Below are positions 31,132 through 40,658 of a stretch of 64,000 nucleotides of DNA, piece by piece. Numbering within the stretch: the stretch's first letter is position 1; every line of letters begins with the position of its first letter. This DNA is from Acidimicrobiales bacterium. Lineage in GTDB: Bacteria; Actinomycetota; Acidimicrobiia; Acidimicrobiales; RAAP-2. A model generated the notes under the pieces. It was given only the letters and a program-made list of their open reading frames with translations, made no database searches and was not told the DNA's origin. Both the position numbers and the translations under genes were made by a program. The stretch spans positions 1 to 64,000 of the forward strand of contig JADGOJ010000002.1 in the NCBI GenBank assembly GCA_017883045.1, in the 5' to 3' direction.

Positions 31132-31320
31132 ATGAGCATGCACACCGAACTCAACACGATCACCTCGACGCTCAACGAGCTCTCCGCGCGCATCACCGCG
31201 CTCGTCGAGACCGAGGGCTCGGCGATGCCCCCCGACACCTACACCGAACTGGTGGCGGCGGAGCGCACGATCGGGGCGCTGCTGCGACGGCTGAACCGCG
31301 TGGCTGGCCGAATTGGCTAG
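31132..31320 (+). CDS. Small helical hypothetical protein
   Basis: 62 aa ORF between ygfZ-like and mshD; acidic/helical composition. Confidence 0.5.
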   Translation: MSMHTELNTITSTLNELSARITALVETEGSAMPPDTYTELVAAERTIGALLRRLNRVAGRIG

Positions 31321-31330
31321 GGCGCGCCGA

Positions 31331-31342
31331 TAACCTTCCTCC
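31331..31342 (+). promoter_or_regulatory. Putative leaderless promoter -10 of mshD
   Basis: TAACCT-tcctcc-ATG. Confidence 0.6.
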
Positions 31343-32188
31343 ATGACTGATTCGTGGCAGCGTTGCACCACCCTGACCCCCGAGCGGCGTTTGGACGTGC
31401 TCAACCTGCTGAACCGCACCGAGTCGCTGCTCGGGCGCGAGGCGATCGACGAGGCTCGCCGGCGCACCGTGGTCCACGGATGGCGGGCCGAGCACTGGTT
31501 GCAGTACCACGGCGAAGTCCTGGTCAAGTACGCCATGGTCAACGGTACCGAGCACGCGATGGTCGAGATGTGCGGTGGCGACGTCGACGAAGCACTGCTC
31601 TCGAACCTGCTCGCAACCCACGAGACCCTCGACTGGTGGACCCGGGGGCCCCAGACGCCCGCCCATGCGAAGTGCCAGGTCGTTCGCACGCTCCAGCTCA
31701 TGCAGGTGGCGTTGCCCGTGGCCTGCGTGGACGTCCCGGCCGGCGCGACGCTTCGCAACTTCGAACCCGGACGTGACGAGCAGGCCTGGCTCGAGCAGAA
31801 CAACGCGGCCTTCGCCTCGCACCCCGAGCAGGGCGCGTGGCTGCTCGCCGACCTCGACGAGCGCACCCGTGAGCCGTGGTTCGACCCCTCGGGATTCCTG
31901 CTGCTCGAGATTGACGGCCGTCTCGCCGCGTCGTGCTGGACCAAGGTCCACGAGCTGCATCCCGACCGCTTCGGCGAGATCTACATCATCTCGGTCCACC
32001 CCGACTTCCAGGGACGCGACCTCGGCCGCGTGATGGTCACCCAGGGCCTCGAGGTCCTTCGGCGCAAGGGCGTCACCCACGCGATGCTCTTCGTCGACGA
32101 GTCCAACGTTGGCGCGAAGGCCCTCTACGAGTCGCTGGGCTTCAAGGTCGTGCGCGACGACCGGCTCGTACGCTTCACGCGCTCCTAG
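31343..32188 (+). CDS. mshD: Mycothiol synthase (tandem GNAT)
   Basis: C-terminal GNAT EIYIISVHPDFQGRDLGRVMVTQGLEVLRRKG...LFVDESNVGAKALYESLGF. Confidence 0.88.
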   Translation: MTDSWQRCTTLTPERRLDVLNLLNRTESLLGREAIDEARRRTVVHGWRAEHWLQYHGEVLVKYAMVNGTEHAMVEMCGGDVDEALLSNLLATHETLDWWTRGPQTPAHAKCQVVRTLQLMQVALPVACVDVPAGATLRNFEPGRDEQAWLEQNNAAFASHPEQGAWLLADLDERTREPWFDPSGFLLLEIDGRLAASCWTKVHELHPDRFGEIYIISVHPDFQGRDLGRVMVTQGLEVLRRKGVTHAMLFVDESNVGAKALYESLGFKVVRDDRLVRFTRS

Positions 32189-32883
32189 TGACCCACCAGT
32201 CGGCCGATGCCGTAGGTGACCGCGGCCGCCAGGGCGGCGATGGCGACCTGGCGCATCGCCCAGCGCGCGATGCCGTTGCGCGTCATCCACCCGATCGCCC
32301 CGCCGACGACCGCCGCGCCGACGCCCGCGAGGACGCAGCTCACAACCAGCTCGTTGCCTCGCGAGGTGAACAGCCACGGCAGCAACGGCACGAGCGCGCC
32401 CAGGGAGAAGGCGATCAGGGAGGAGAAGGCCGCGGACCACGGGGAACCCGTGGCCGAGGGGTCGATGCCGAGCTCCTCACGCGCGTGGGTGCGCAGCGCC
32501 AACTCAGGGTCGCTCATCAGGTCGGTCGAGAGCCGGTCGGCCAGTTCGGGCTCGATGCCCTGGCTGACGAAGAGGTCACGAAGCTCCTTCTGCTCGGCTT
32601 GGGGGTGCTGCGCGAGCGACCGACGCTCCACGTCGATCTCGTACTCGAGCATCTCCTTGTGGGCGCGCATCGAAACGTACTCACCGCTCGCCATCGAGAA
32701 GCTCCCCGCGACGAGGCCGGCGAGTCCCGCGAGGCGCACGACGCCGTGGCCCGGATTGGCACCGGCGAAGCCGAGGATCAGCGAGACGTTGGTGACCAGA
32801 CCGTCGCTCACGCCAAATATCGCCGCGCGGAACCAGCCGCTCTCGATCTGGCGATGCTCTTCGGCATGGACGACGGAACTCAT
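32185..32883 (-). CDS. VIT1/CCC1 family transporter
   Basis: ESGWFRAAIFGVSDGLVTNVSLILGFAGA, SMASGEYVSMRAHKE. Confidence 0.88.
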   Translation of the reverse strand: MSSVVHAEEHRQIESGWFRAAIFGVSDGLVTNVSLILGFAGANPGHGVVRLAGLAGLVAGSFSMASGEYVSMRAHKEMLEYEIDVERRSLAQHPQAEQKELRDLFVSQGIEPELADRLSTDLMSDPELALRTHAREELGIDPSATGSPWSAAFSSLIAFSLGALVPLLPWLFTSRGNELVVSCVLAGVGAAVVGGAIGWMTRNGIARWAMRQVAIAALAAAVTYGIGRLVGH

Positions 32884-32895
32884 GTCGCGATTCTA
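32884..32895 (-). promoter_or_regulatory. Putative leaderless promoter -10 of the VIT1-like gene
   Basis: TAGAAT-cgcgac-ATG. Confidence 0.6.
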
Positions 32896-32960
32896 TGCCG
32901 AGACTCCACGACCGCAGGGCGGAGCAGGGCCGAAAAGATAGAGTTGTCGAGGAGGCTCCT

Positions 32961-33416
32961 ATGACGACCCATGTGAAGAGCATTGAAGACCTGACGCCCC
33001 TCATCGGCACCCACCTCGGCTACTCGGACTACCACACCGTGACCCAGGAGCAGGTCAACCTGTTCGCCGACGCGACCGGCGACCACCAGTGGATCCACGT
33101 GGACCCCGAGCGCGCCAAGACCGGCCCTTTCGGCCAGACCATCGCCCACGGCTACCTCACCCTCTCCCTGATCCCGGTGCTGCTGGGCAGCGTCATGAAG
33201 GTCGAAGGCGTCGCCATGGGCGTCAACTACGGCACCAACAAGGTGCGGTTCACGAGCCCGGTGCCGGTCGGCTCACCGATCCGCGCCGGCGCGACGCTCG
33301 CCTCGGTGGAACCGGTGGCCGGTGGCGTGCAGGTGGCCCTCGACGTCATCGTCGAGGTGCAGGACGCCGCCAAGCCGTCGTGCGTCGCCCAAGTGGTCTT
33401 TCGCTACTACAGCTAG
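32961..33416 (+). CDS. MaoC-like (R)-specific enoyl hydratase
   Basis: FADATGDHQWIHVDPERAKTGPFGQTIAHGYLTLSL hot-dog motif; GAGGAGG Shine-Dalgarno. Confidence 0.88.
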   Translation: MTTHVKSIEDLTPLIGTHLGYSDYHTVTQEQVNLFADATGDHQWIHVDPERAKTGPFGQTIAHGYLTLSLIPVLLGSVMKVEGVAMGVNYGTNKVRFTSPVPVGSPIRAGATLASVEPVAGGVQVALDVIVEVQDAAKPSCVAQVVFRYYS

Positions 33417-33421
33417 TTCAC

Positions 33422-34114
33422 TTGCCCGAGAGCCCCCTCCCCCAAGGCGAAGAGAAGACCCGCCAGGTCCGCGCCATGTTCGACGCCATCGCGTCGCGCT
33501 ACGAGCTGGTGAACAAGCTGATGACGTTCGGCCTCGACGCGCGCTGGCGGCGTCGTGCCGTGAGCGACCTGCGACTGCCTCCCAAGAGCGTCGTGCTGGA
33601 CATCGCGGCGGGCACCGGCGACTTCACCCGGGAACTCGAGCGCCAGGGCCACAGCGCTGTCGCCACCGACCTCTCCTACGGCATGCTCGCCGCCGGGCGC
33701 GCGATGCCCGAGCGGGTCCAGGCCGACGCCGCGTCGTTGCCGTTTCGCAGCGCCAGCTTCGACGGTGTGACGTGCGGCTACGCGCTGCGCAACTTCACCG
33801 ACCTCGCCGCCACCCTCGACGAGATGGCGCGTGTGCTGCGCGCGGGCGGGCGGCTCTCCCTGCTCGAGGTCGCCGAGCCGCGCTCGGGCCTGTGGCGCGC
33901 CGGCTTCAGGTTCTGGTTCCGCCGCGTCGTGCCGTTCATCGGATCGTTGCTCTCGGACCGCGCCGCGTACCGCTACCTGCCCCAGTCGACCGCCTACCTG
34001 CCCGAAAGCGACGAGATCGCGCGGATGCTCAATCGTTCGGGCTTCAGCGCCGTCAACCACCGCCGCGTGATGGGCGGGCTCAGTCAGCAGTTCATCGCGA
34101 CGAGGACGTCGTGA
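33422..34114 (+). CDS. menG: Demethylmenaquinone methyltransferase (UbiE/MenG)
   Basis: MFDAIASRYELVNKLMTFGLDARWRR, DIAAGTGDFTREL; probable TTG start. Confidence 0.9.
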   Translation: MPESPLPQGEEKTRQVRAMFDAIASRYELVNKLMTFGLDARWRRRAVSDLRLPPKSVVLDIAAGTGDFTRELERQGHSAVATDLSYGMLAAGRAMPERVQADAASLPFRSASFDGVTCGYALRNFTDLAATLDEMARVLRAGGRLSLLEVAEPRSGLWRAGFRFWFRRVVPFIGSLLSDRAAYRYLPQSTAYLPESDEIARMLNRSGFSAVNHRRVMGGLSQQFIATRTS

Positions 34115-35355
34115 GGTTCCTGCGCGACGCCATCGAGCCCCAGCGGCTCGACGCACTGCGCGCGGTCGGAGCCCGCGACGGATGGCTGCTCGAGACCGCC
34201 GACGTCATCCGGGTGGGCTTTGGCCGCTCGGTCGACCAGGTCGTGCTGGACGAGGGGCTCGAAGCACCCTTCGACGCGCGCGGTGCGCTGCATCGCCACG
34301 AGCTCGCCGGCAGCGACGGACCGTCCGGCTCGGGGATCGTCGCCTTCGGCGCTCTGCCCTTCGACCGCTCGGCGCGCGCCCAACTCGACGTTCCCGAGTT
34401 CTGCGTCACCCAGACCAAAGAGGGCGACGCGTGGATGACGCGCCTCGAGGGGTCCTCGGGCTGGCAGGAGATCCTCGCCGGCGCGACGGCTCCGGTCCAG
34501 GAGACCCAGAGCCTGCGATCGCTGACCTTGCAGCCGACGCCCGAGGAGTACGCCCACAACGTGGCCCTGGCCGTCGAGATCCTGCGTTCCAAGGAGATCG
34601 ACAAGGTCGTGCTCGCTCGCGCGGTGCTCGGTTCGGTGCCCGAGCCGATCGACCCGGCGGCCGTCGCCCAGCGACTACGACTACGCGAGCCGATCTGCGC
34701 CATCTACTCGATGCCCACCGCCGACGGCCGTCGCTACGTCGGAGCCACCCCCGAACTGCTCGCGAGGCGCTCGGGCGCGCACCTGCAGTCCCACCCGCTC
34801 GCCGGCACCATCGCGCTGCCGCCCAACGTGGCGCCCGACGACTACCAGAAGTGGCTGCTCGGCAGCACGAAGAACCTCCACGAACACAACGTGCCGGTGA
34901 ACGAGATCGTCAACACCCTCGCCACCGTCTACGACGACGTGACGGCTGACCCCACGCCGTCGATCGTTTCACTGCGGACCCTCGCGCACCTCGGCACCTG
35001 GGTCTACGCCTCGTGCCACGACCAGTCCGCGGCGCCTGACGCGCTCGAGGTGTTGCGACTGCTGCACCCGACGTCGGCGGTGGGCGGAGTGCCGCGCGCG
35101 AGCGCCTACGAGCTGATCCGGCGCCTCGAGCAGCACGACCGGGGCAACTACGCCGGTCCGCTCGGCTGGATCGACGCCAACGGCGACGGCGAGTGGTGGA
35201 TCGGATTCCGCGGCGTGCTGTTGAACGGCGCCCAGTTCGAGGCCTGGGCCGGCGCCGGGATCGTCAGCGAGTCCGACCCGACCGCCGAGCGTGAGGAGAC
35301 CAAGGCCAAGCTGGCGAGCGTCTTGTCGTCGGTGCTGGTCGACGCCGTTCAGTGA
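34111..35355 (+). CDS. menF: Isochorismate synthase
   Basis: Chorismate-binding domain (KVVLARAV, HPLAGTI, YASCHDQSA, GNYAGPLGWIDANGDGEW); GTG start. Confidence 0.88.
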   Translation: MRFLRDAIEPQRLDALRAVGARDGWLLETADVIRVGFGRSVDQVVLDEGLEAPFDARGALHRHELAGSDGPSGSGIVAFGALPFDRSARAQLDVPEFCVTQTKEGDAWMTRLEGSSGWQEILAGATAPVQETQSLRSLTLQPTPEEYAHNVALAVEILRSKEIDKVVLARAVLGSVPEPIDPAAVAQRLRLREPICAIYSMPTADGRRYVGATPELLARRSGAHLQSHPLAGTIALPPNVAPDDYQKWLLGSTKNLHEHNVPVNEIVNTLATVYDDVTADPTPSIVSLRTLAHLGTWVYASCHDQSAAPDALEVLRLLHPTSAVGGVPRASAYELIRRLEQHDRGNYAGPLGWIDANGDGEWWIGFRGVLLNGAQFEAWAGAGIVSESDPTAEREETKAKLASVLSSVLVDAVQ

Positions 35356-36067
35356 GCCCGCGGCCGAAGAGCCGCTCGATCGCCCACTTCGTGACCAGCA
35401 ACAGCGCCTCGAGCACGATGGCGCCCGACATCTTGGACTCGCCGCGCTCGCGGTCCGTGAACGAGATGGGCGACTCGACGATCGACACGCCAGCGCGTCG
35501 GGCACGGTACGTCATCTCGATCTGGAAGCCGTAGCCGTCGGCGGTGACCGTCTGGTAGCCGATCCTCTCGAGCGCGTGCTGCGAATAGACGCGGTAGCCG
35601 GCCGTCGAGTCGGCGACCTTCAGCCCGAGCATGATCGAGGCGTACTGGTTCCCGCCACGCGAAAGCATCCGCCGCGAGAACGACCATTGCGGGATGTGAC
35701 CGCCGGGGACGTAACGCGAGCCAATGACGACGTCGCTGGTCTCGGCCGCCGCGAGCAGCGCCGGCAGGGTCAGAGGGTCGTGGGAGAAGTCGCAGTCGAT
35801 CTCCACGAAGTGGTCGTAGCCCCGCTCGAGCCCCCAGGTGAACCCCGCACGGTACGCGCCGCCCAGGCCGCTCTTGGCCGTGCGATGAAGGATCTCGATC
35901 CGGCCGAGTTCGTCGGCGACCTTCCGAGCCAGTTCGCCGGTGCCGTCGGGGCTCGCGTCGTCCACGACCAGGACGTCGCACTCGGGCACGACCTGGCGCA
36001 AGGCGCGCAGCATCGCCTCGACGTTCAAGATCTCGTTGTACGTGGGTAGGACCACAAGCGTACGCAT
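35264..36067 (-). CDS. Polyprenol monophosphomannose synthase/GT2
   Basis: VVLPTYNEILNVEAML, VVDDASPDGTGELA, EIDCDFSHDP; C-terminus overlaps menF antisense. Confidence 0.88.
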   Translation of the reverse strand: MRTLVVLPTYNEILNVEAMLRALRQVVPECDVLVVDDASPDGTGELARKVADELGRIEILHRTAKSGLGGAYRAGFTWGLERGYDHFVEIDCDFSHDPLTLPALLAAAETSDVVIGSRYVPGGHIPQWSFSRRMLSRGGNQYASIMLGLKVADSTAGYRVYSQHALERIGYQTVTADGYGFQIEMTYRARRAGVSIVESPISFTDRERGESKMSGAIVLEALLLVTKWAIERLFGRGLTERRRPAPTTRRSPAWPWSPHARRSGRTR

Positions 36068-36079
36068 CTGACGATTCTA
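36068..36079 (-). promoter_or_regulatory. Putative leaderless promoter -10 of the polyprenol mannosyltransferase
   Basis: TAGAAT-cgtcag-ATG. Confidence 0.6.
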
Positions 36080-36141
36080 CCGGCGCCACCGCGGCCGCCA
36101 CTTTCCAATTCTCCCGTTTGATGAGGGGATAGTCGCACGCT

Positions 36142-36153
36142 TAAGGTACTGTC
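36142..36153 (+). promoter_or_regulatory. Putative leaderless promoter -10 of the flippase-like gene
   Basis: TAAGGT-actgtc-ATG. Confidence 0.6.
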
Positions 36154-37209
36154 ATGTCCGAACCCGCGAAGAAGAAGCGATTCGCGCTGCCTCGCGAGGT
36201 CCGGATCATCCTGAGCGTCGGCTCACTGGTCTTCGTGTTCGAGTACCTGGTGCTACCTCAGTTCGCCTCGGCGAGGCGTTCGCTGCATCTGCTCGCCTCG
36301 CTCAATCCGCTGCTCGTGACCCTGGCCGTGCTCCTCGAGGTGGCCGCCATCTACTGCTACGTCGAGCTGACCCGCTCGGTGCTCTACCCCCACGCCCCCG
36401 GGCGCTTCAACCTGCTGCGCGTGAACCTCGCGGGACTCGCCATCAGCCACGTGGTGCCCGGCGGCACCGCCCCGGCGGGCGCGCTGTCGTATCGCATCTT
36501 CAGCGAGATCGGCGTGCCCAGGGAGACCAGCGCCTTCGGACTGGCCGTGCAGGGCAGCGGTTCGGCAGTCGTGCTGAACATGATCTTCTGGCTGGCGCTG
36601 GTGATCTCGATCCCGCTGCGCGGCTTCAACCCCGCCTACGGCTTCGCGGCCCTCGCCGGCGTCTTCCTGCTCGCGGCCTTCTTCGGCACGATTCTCCTGA
36701 TCACGAGGGGTCAGAGATGGGCCGCCAACTGGCTGCGCTTCCTCGCGAGGCACGTGCCCGCGCTCGACCCCGAAAAGGTCACCGTCCTGCTCGCCAAGGT
36801 CGCCGACCGCATCACGATGCTGGTCAACAACCGCAGGACGCTCTGGGCCGCGTTCATGTGGGCGGCGCTCAACTGGCTGTTCGACGCCGCGTGCCTGTGG
36901 GTCTTCATCTGGTCCTTCGGCCACATCATCTCGCCCATCGACCTGCTCGTCGCCTACGGCCTCGCCAACATCCTCGCGGCCATCCCGATCACCCCGGCCG
37001 GGCTGGGCGTCATCGAGGGAGTCTTGATTCCGACGCTCGTCGGCTTCGGTGTCCCCCACAGCGAGGCGATCCTCGCGGTGCTCGCCTACCGGCTGGTCAA
37101 CTTCTGGATCCCGATCCCCATCGGGGGCATCTCGTACGCGAGCCTGCAGTGGCGAAAGGACGACTCCCTTACGAAAGCGCCGGTGACCGATCCTTCACCC
37201 GACGCTTGA
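36154..37209 (+). CDS. Flippase-like integral membrane protein (LPG synthase TM/UPF0104 family)
   Basis: Multi-TM, NLAGLAISHVVPGGTAPAGALSYRI, ITPAGLGVIEGVLIPTL. Confidence 0.85.
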   Translation: MSEPAKKKRFALPREVRIILSVGSLVFVFEYLVLPQFASARRSLHLLASLNPLLVTLAVLLEVAAIYCYVELTRSVLYPHAPGRFNLLRVNLAGLAISHVVPGGTAPAGALSYRIFSEIGVPRETSAFGLAVQGSGSAVVLNMIFWLALVISIPLRGFNPAYGFAALAGVFLLAAFFGTILLITRGQRWAANWLRFLARHVPALDPEKVTVLLAKVADRITMLVNNRRTLWAAFMWAALNWLFDAACLWVFIWSFGHIISPIDLLVAYGLANILAAIPITPAGLGVIEGVLIPTLVGFGVPHSEAILAVLAYRLVNFWIPIPIGGISYASLQWRKDDSLTKAPVTDPSPDA

Positions 37210-39232
37210 ACTCCCGCTGGGCCGAGAAGTTGTTCACCGACTGCAGGCGACGCCAGCGACGATCGGTACCGAGCACCCACGTGAAGAGGTCGTCGCGCCA
37301 GGTGATCTCGAAGGCCTCGAGCAGTTCGCGCTGCAACGACTCGTCCTCGATCGGCACCATGACCTCGACGCGACGGTCGAGGTTGCGCTCCATCAGGTCC
37401 GTCGAGCCGAGGTAGATCGAGAAGTCCGCCTCGCCCGGGCGCCCGAAGACCAGGATGCGCGAGTGCTCGAGGAACTCGCCCACCAGACTGTGGACGGTGA
37501 TGTGCTCCGAGAGCCCCACGACGCCGGGCCGCAGGCAGCAGAGCGTTCGCACCTCGAGGCGGATCTCCACGCCCGCGGCGCTCGCCTCGTAGAGCGCGTC
37601 GATGATCGCGGGGTCGGTGAGGCCGTTCACCTTGATCGCGATCTTCCCCTGGTCGCCGCGCGCGCGTTGGGCGTCGATCAACTCGATCACTCGGGTGCGC
37701 GTGGCCATCGGGCTCACGATGATCTTCTTGTAGTGGCCGATTCTCGCGAAGCCCGTCAGGTAGTTGAAGAGCTCGCCGACGTCGTCGGTGATGGCGGGGT
37801 CGCAGGTGAACAGCCCGAAGTCCTCGTAGGTCCGCGCCGTCTTGCCGTTGTAGTTGCCCGTGGCGATGTGCACGTAGCGCGCCGTGGTGTCGCCTTCGCT
37901 GCGCAGCACCAAAGCCGTCTTGGAGTGCGTCTTCAGCCCGACGATGCCGTAGACGACGTGGACGCCGGCGTCTTCGAGGGCCTTGGCCCACTCGATGTTC
38001 GCGGCCTCGTCGAAGCGCGCCTTCAGCTCGACGAGCGCGACGACCTGCTTGCCCCGTTCGGCCGCCTGGATCAACGACGCCACGATCGGCGAGTCACCCG
38101 ACGTGCGATAGAGCGTCTGCTTGATCCCGACCACCTTGGGGTCGGCGGCGGCTTGGGCGATGAACATCTCGACCGAGTCGGTGAAGGACTCGTAGGGGTG
38201 GTGCAGCAGGATGTCACCCTCGCGGATCGCCGCGAAGATGTCGCCGACGTGGTCGCCGTCGAGCAGCCGCCGGGGGGTGACCGGTGACCACCCCTCGCCC
38301 TTCAGGTCGGGACGGTCGATGGCGTAGAGGCTCCAGAGGTCGTGCAGCCCCAGCGGCGCGTCGGTGACGTACACGTTCGACGGGTCCAACTCCAGCTGGT
38401 CGACGAGCAGCTCGAGGAACTCCGCGGACATGCCGCTCTGGATCTCCACGCGCAGCGCCTCGCCGAAGCGACGACGGCGCAACTCGACCTCGAGCGCGAC
38501 CAACAGGTCGTCGGCCTCGTCCTCGTCGAGCGACAGGTCGGCGTTGCGCGTGACCCGAAAGAGGTCGGCTCGCCCGATGGTCATGCCCGCGAACAACCGT
38601 CCTAGGTTCGCCATGATCAGCTCCTCGAGCAGGCACCACTGGTTCGCGCCGGCCTGCAAGAAACGGGGCAGAGAATTGGGCACCTTGACGCGTGCGCTGC
38701 GCTCCTCGCCCGAGATCTCGTCGCGCACGATGACCGCGATGTTGAGCGAGAGGTTCGAGATCATGGGGAAGGGGTGGCCCGGGTCGACGGCCAGCGGGGT
38801 CAGCACCGGATAGACGTTCTCGTCGAAGTACTTGGTGAGGTGCTCTTGCTCCACTTCGTCGAGTTCGCTGAAGCGCACGATGGCGATGCCGCTCTGGGCC
38901 AGCTCGGGCAGCAGCGAGTCGAGCATCAGACGGTCCTGGCGCTCGACGAGCGAGAGGACGCGCTCGCGGATGGCGGCGAGCTGCTGGCGCGGGCGCACGC
39001 CGTCGACCGACGGCGTCTGGACCCCGGCGGCCACCTTGTCGCCCAGGCTGACGACGCGAACCTGAAAGAACTCGTCGACCATGTCGGCGAAGATCGCCAC
39101 GAACTTGCAGCGCTCGAGGATCGGCAGCTGGTGGTCGTCAGCGAGGTCGAGCAGGCGTGCGCCGAACTCGAGGCGCGACAACTCTCGCGAGGAGAACCGC
39201 TCCGGTCCGAACGAGGTGACGTCGATGCTCAA
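37169..39232 (-). CDS. ppk: Polyphosphate kinase 1
   Basis: RELSRLEFGARLLDLA, HHPYESF, ATGNYNGKTARTYEDFGLFT; TTG start. Confidence 0.96.
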   Translation of the reverse strand: MSIDVTSFGPERFSSRELSRLEFGARLLDLADDHQLPILERCKFVAIFADMVDEFFQVRVVSLGDKVAAGVQTPSVDGVRPRQQLAAIRERVLSLVERQDRLMLDSLLPELAQSGIAIVRFSELDEVEQEHLTKYFDENVYPVLTPLAVDPGHPFPMISNLSLNIAVIVRDEISGEERSARVKVPNSLPRFLQAGANQWCLLEELIMANLGRLFAGMTIGRADLFRVTRNADLSLDEDEADDLLVALEVELRRRRFGEALRVEIQSGMSAEFLELLVDQLELDPSNVYVTDAPLGLHDLWSLYAIDRPDLKGEGWSPVTPRRLLDGDHVGDIFAAIREGDILLHHPYESFTDSVEMFIAQAAADPKVVGIKQTLYRTSGDSPIVASLIQAAERGKQVVALVELKARFDEAANIEWAKALEDAGVHVVYGIVGLKTHSKTALVLRSEGDTTARYVHIATGNYNGKTARTYEDFGLFTCDPAITDDVGELFNYLTGFARIGHYKKIIVSPMATRTRVIELIDAQRARGDQGKIAIKVNGLTDPAIIDALYEASAAGVEIRLEVRTLCCLRPGVVGLSEHITVHSLVGEFLEHSRILVFGRPGEADFSIYLGSTDLMERNLDRRVEVMVPIEDESLQRELLEAFEITWRDDLFTWVLGTDRRWRRLQSVNNFSAQREFKRRVKDRSPALS

Positions 39233-39281
39233 GGGCGAGGTTCCTTCTGAATCAGTCAGGTCAATCGTCCCATGCTAGGAC

Positions 39282-39293
39282 TAACCTTCAAAC
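39282..39293 (+). promoter_or_regulatory. Putative leaderless promoter -10 of the FtsW/RodA-like gene
   Basis: TAACCT-tcaaac-GTG. Confidence 0.6.
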
Positions 39294-40658
39294 GTGGCGA
39301 GACACACGAAGACCGCGCTGGCCCGCGCAGAGAGCACGCCAGCGGCGAAGCCGTCACGCGGACGCGGCACCGAGTTCGGTCTGATGGCCCTGGCGTGGAT
39401 CATCATCGGATCGTTCTACGTGCTCGCGTCACTCGGTGCCAAGGGCCACATGCCCCAGCGCCTGTGGCTCTTTCTCACCTCGGTCGTGGTCATCTCGCTG
39501 GTGATGCACGTCGCGGTGCGTCGCCTCGCCCCCAACGCCTCGCAGATCCTTCTGCCCATCGCGACGCTGTTGAACGGCGTGGGCTACGTCGAGATCGCCC
39601 GGTGGAACCCGATTCGCGCCGGCTATCAGGCGCTCTGGTTCCTGATCAGCGCGGTCGGCCTGATCGTGACTCTCGCGGTCGTGCGACACGTGCGCGACCT
39701 CGACCGCTACCGCTACCTGACCCTGGTGGGAGCGATGGGCCTCTTGGTGATGCCGCTGATCCCCCACTTCGGGCGGAACATCAACGGCGCGCGCCTGTGG
39801 GTCGTGGTGGGACCGATCTCCTTCCAGCCCGTCGAGATCGCCAAGATCCTGCTCGTCTTCTTCTTCGCCTCGTACTTCGCGGCCAATCGCGAACTGCTCT
39901 CGACGCCCACCCAACGCCTCGGCCCTCGCAACATCGTGCCGCCGCGGGTGCTGCTGCCGATCCTCTTCGCCTGGGGCGTCTCGATGGCCGTGCTCGGAGC
40001 CGAGAACGACATCGGCTTCGCACTGCTGCTGTTCGCCCTGTTCATCTCGCTGCTCTGGGTGACGACGGGCCTGAAGACCTACGTGGTGCTCGGCGCGATG
40101 CTGTTCGGTGGCGGCTCGATGGTGGCCGCCCAGCTGTTCACCCAGGTCCACGCCCGCGTCAGCCTCTGGTTCGACCCCTGGACCAGCTGCATCCACGCGG
40201 GAAGCTGTCAGCTGGCCTACGGATGGTTCTCGATCGCCGCCGGCGGCATCACCGGCACCGGCCTCGGCCTCGGCCAGTCGGGCAACGTCGCCGAGATCAC
40301 CTCGGACATGATCTTCGCCGCGGTGGGCGAGGAGTTGGGCTTCCTCGGCATCATCCTGGTCCTGTGCCTCTTCGCCGCGTTCGTAGGCGAGGGCTTCCGC
40401 ATTGCCCAGAAGGCGCACTCGGACTACGTGCGCCTCGCCGCCACCGGGCTGTCGGCGCTGATGGGCTTCCAGGCGTTCTTCATCATGGCCGGCGTGCTGC
40501 GCATCCTGCCCTTCACCGGCATCACCCTGCCGTTCATGGCCTACGGTGGCAGTTCGCTCTTCGCGAACTACCTCATCGTCGCGCTGCTGCTGCGCATCTC
40601 GGACGAGTCCAGCGGCGAGCGCCGCGGCGGCGAGATCATCGCCCTGCGCTTCGACTAG
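39294..40658 (+). CDS. FtsW/RodA/SpoVE family glycosyltransferase (first copy)
   Basis: Multi-TM; PISFQPVEIAKILLVFFFASYFA, LPFMAYGGSSL. Confidence 0.9.
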   Translation: MARHTKTALARAESTPAAKPSRGRGTEFGLMALAWIIIGSFYVLASLGAKGHMPQRLWLFLTSVVVISLVMHVAVRRLAPNASQILLPIATLLNGVGYVEIARWNPIRAGYQALWFLISAVGLIVTLAVVRHVRDLDRYRYLTLVGAMGLLVMPLIPHFGRNINGARLWVVVGPISFQPVEIAKILLVFFFASYFAANRELLSTPTQRLGPRNIVPPRVLLPILFAWGVSMAVLGAENDIGFALLLFALFISLLWVTTGLKTYVVLGAMLFGGGSMVAAQLFTQVHARVSLWFDPWTSCIHAGSCQLAYGWFSIAAGGITGTGLGLGQSGNVAEITSDMIFAAVGEELGFLGIILVLCLFAAFVGEGFRIAQKAHSDYVRLAATGLSALMGFQAFFIMAGVLRILPFTGITLPFMAYGGSSLFANYLIVALLLRISDESSGERRGGEIIALRFD

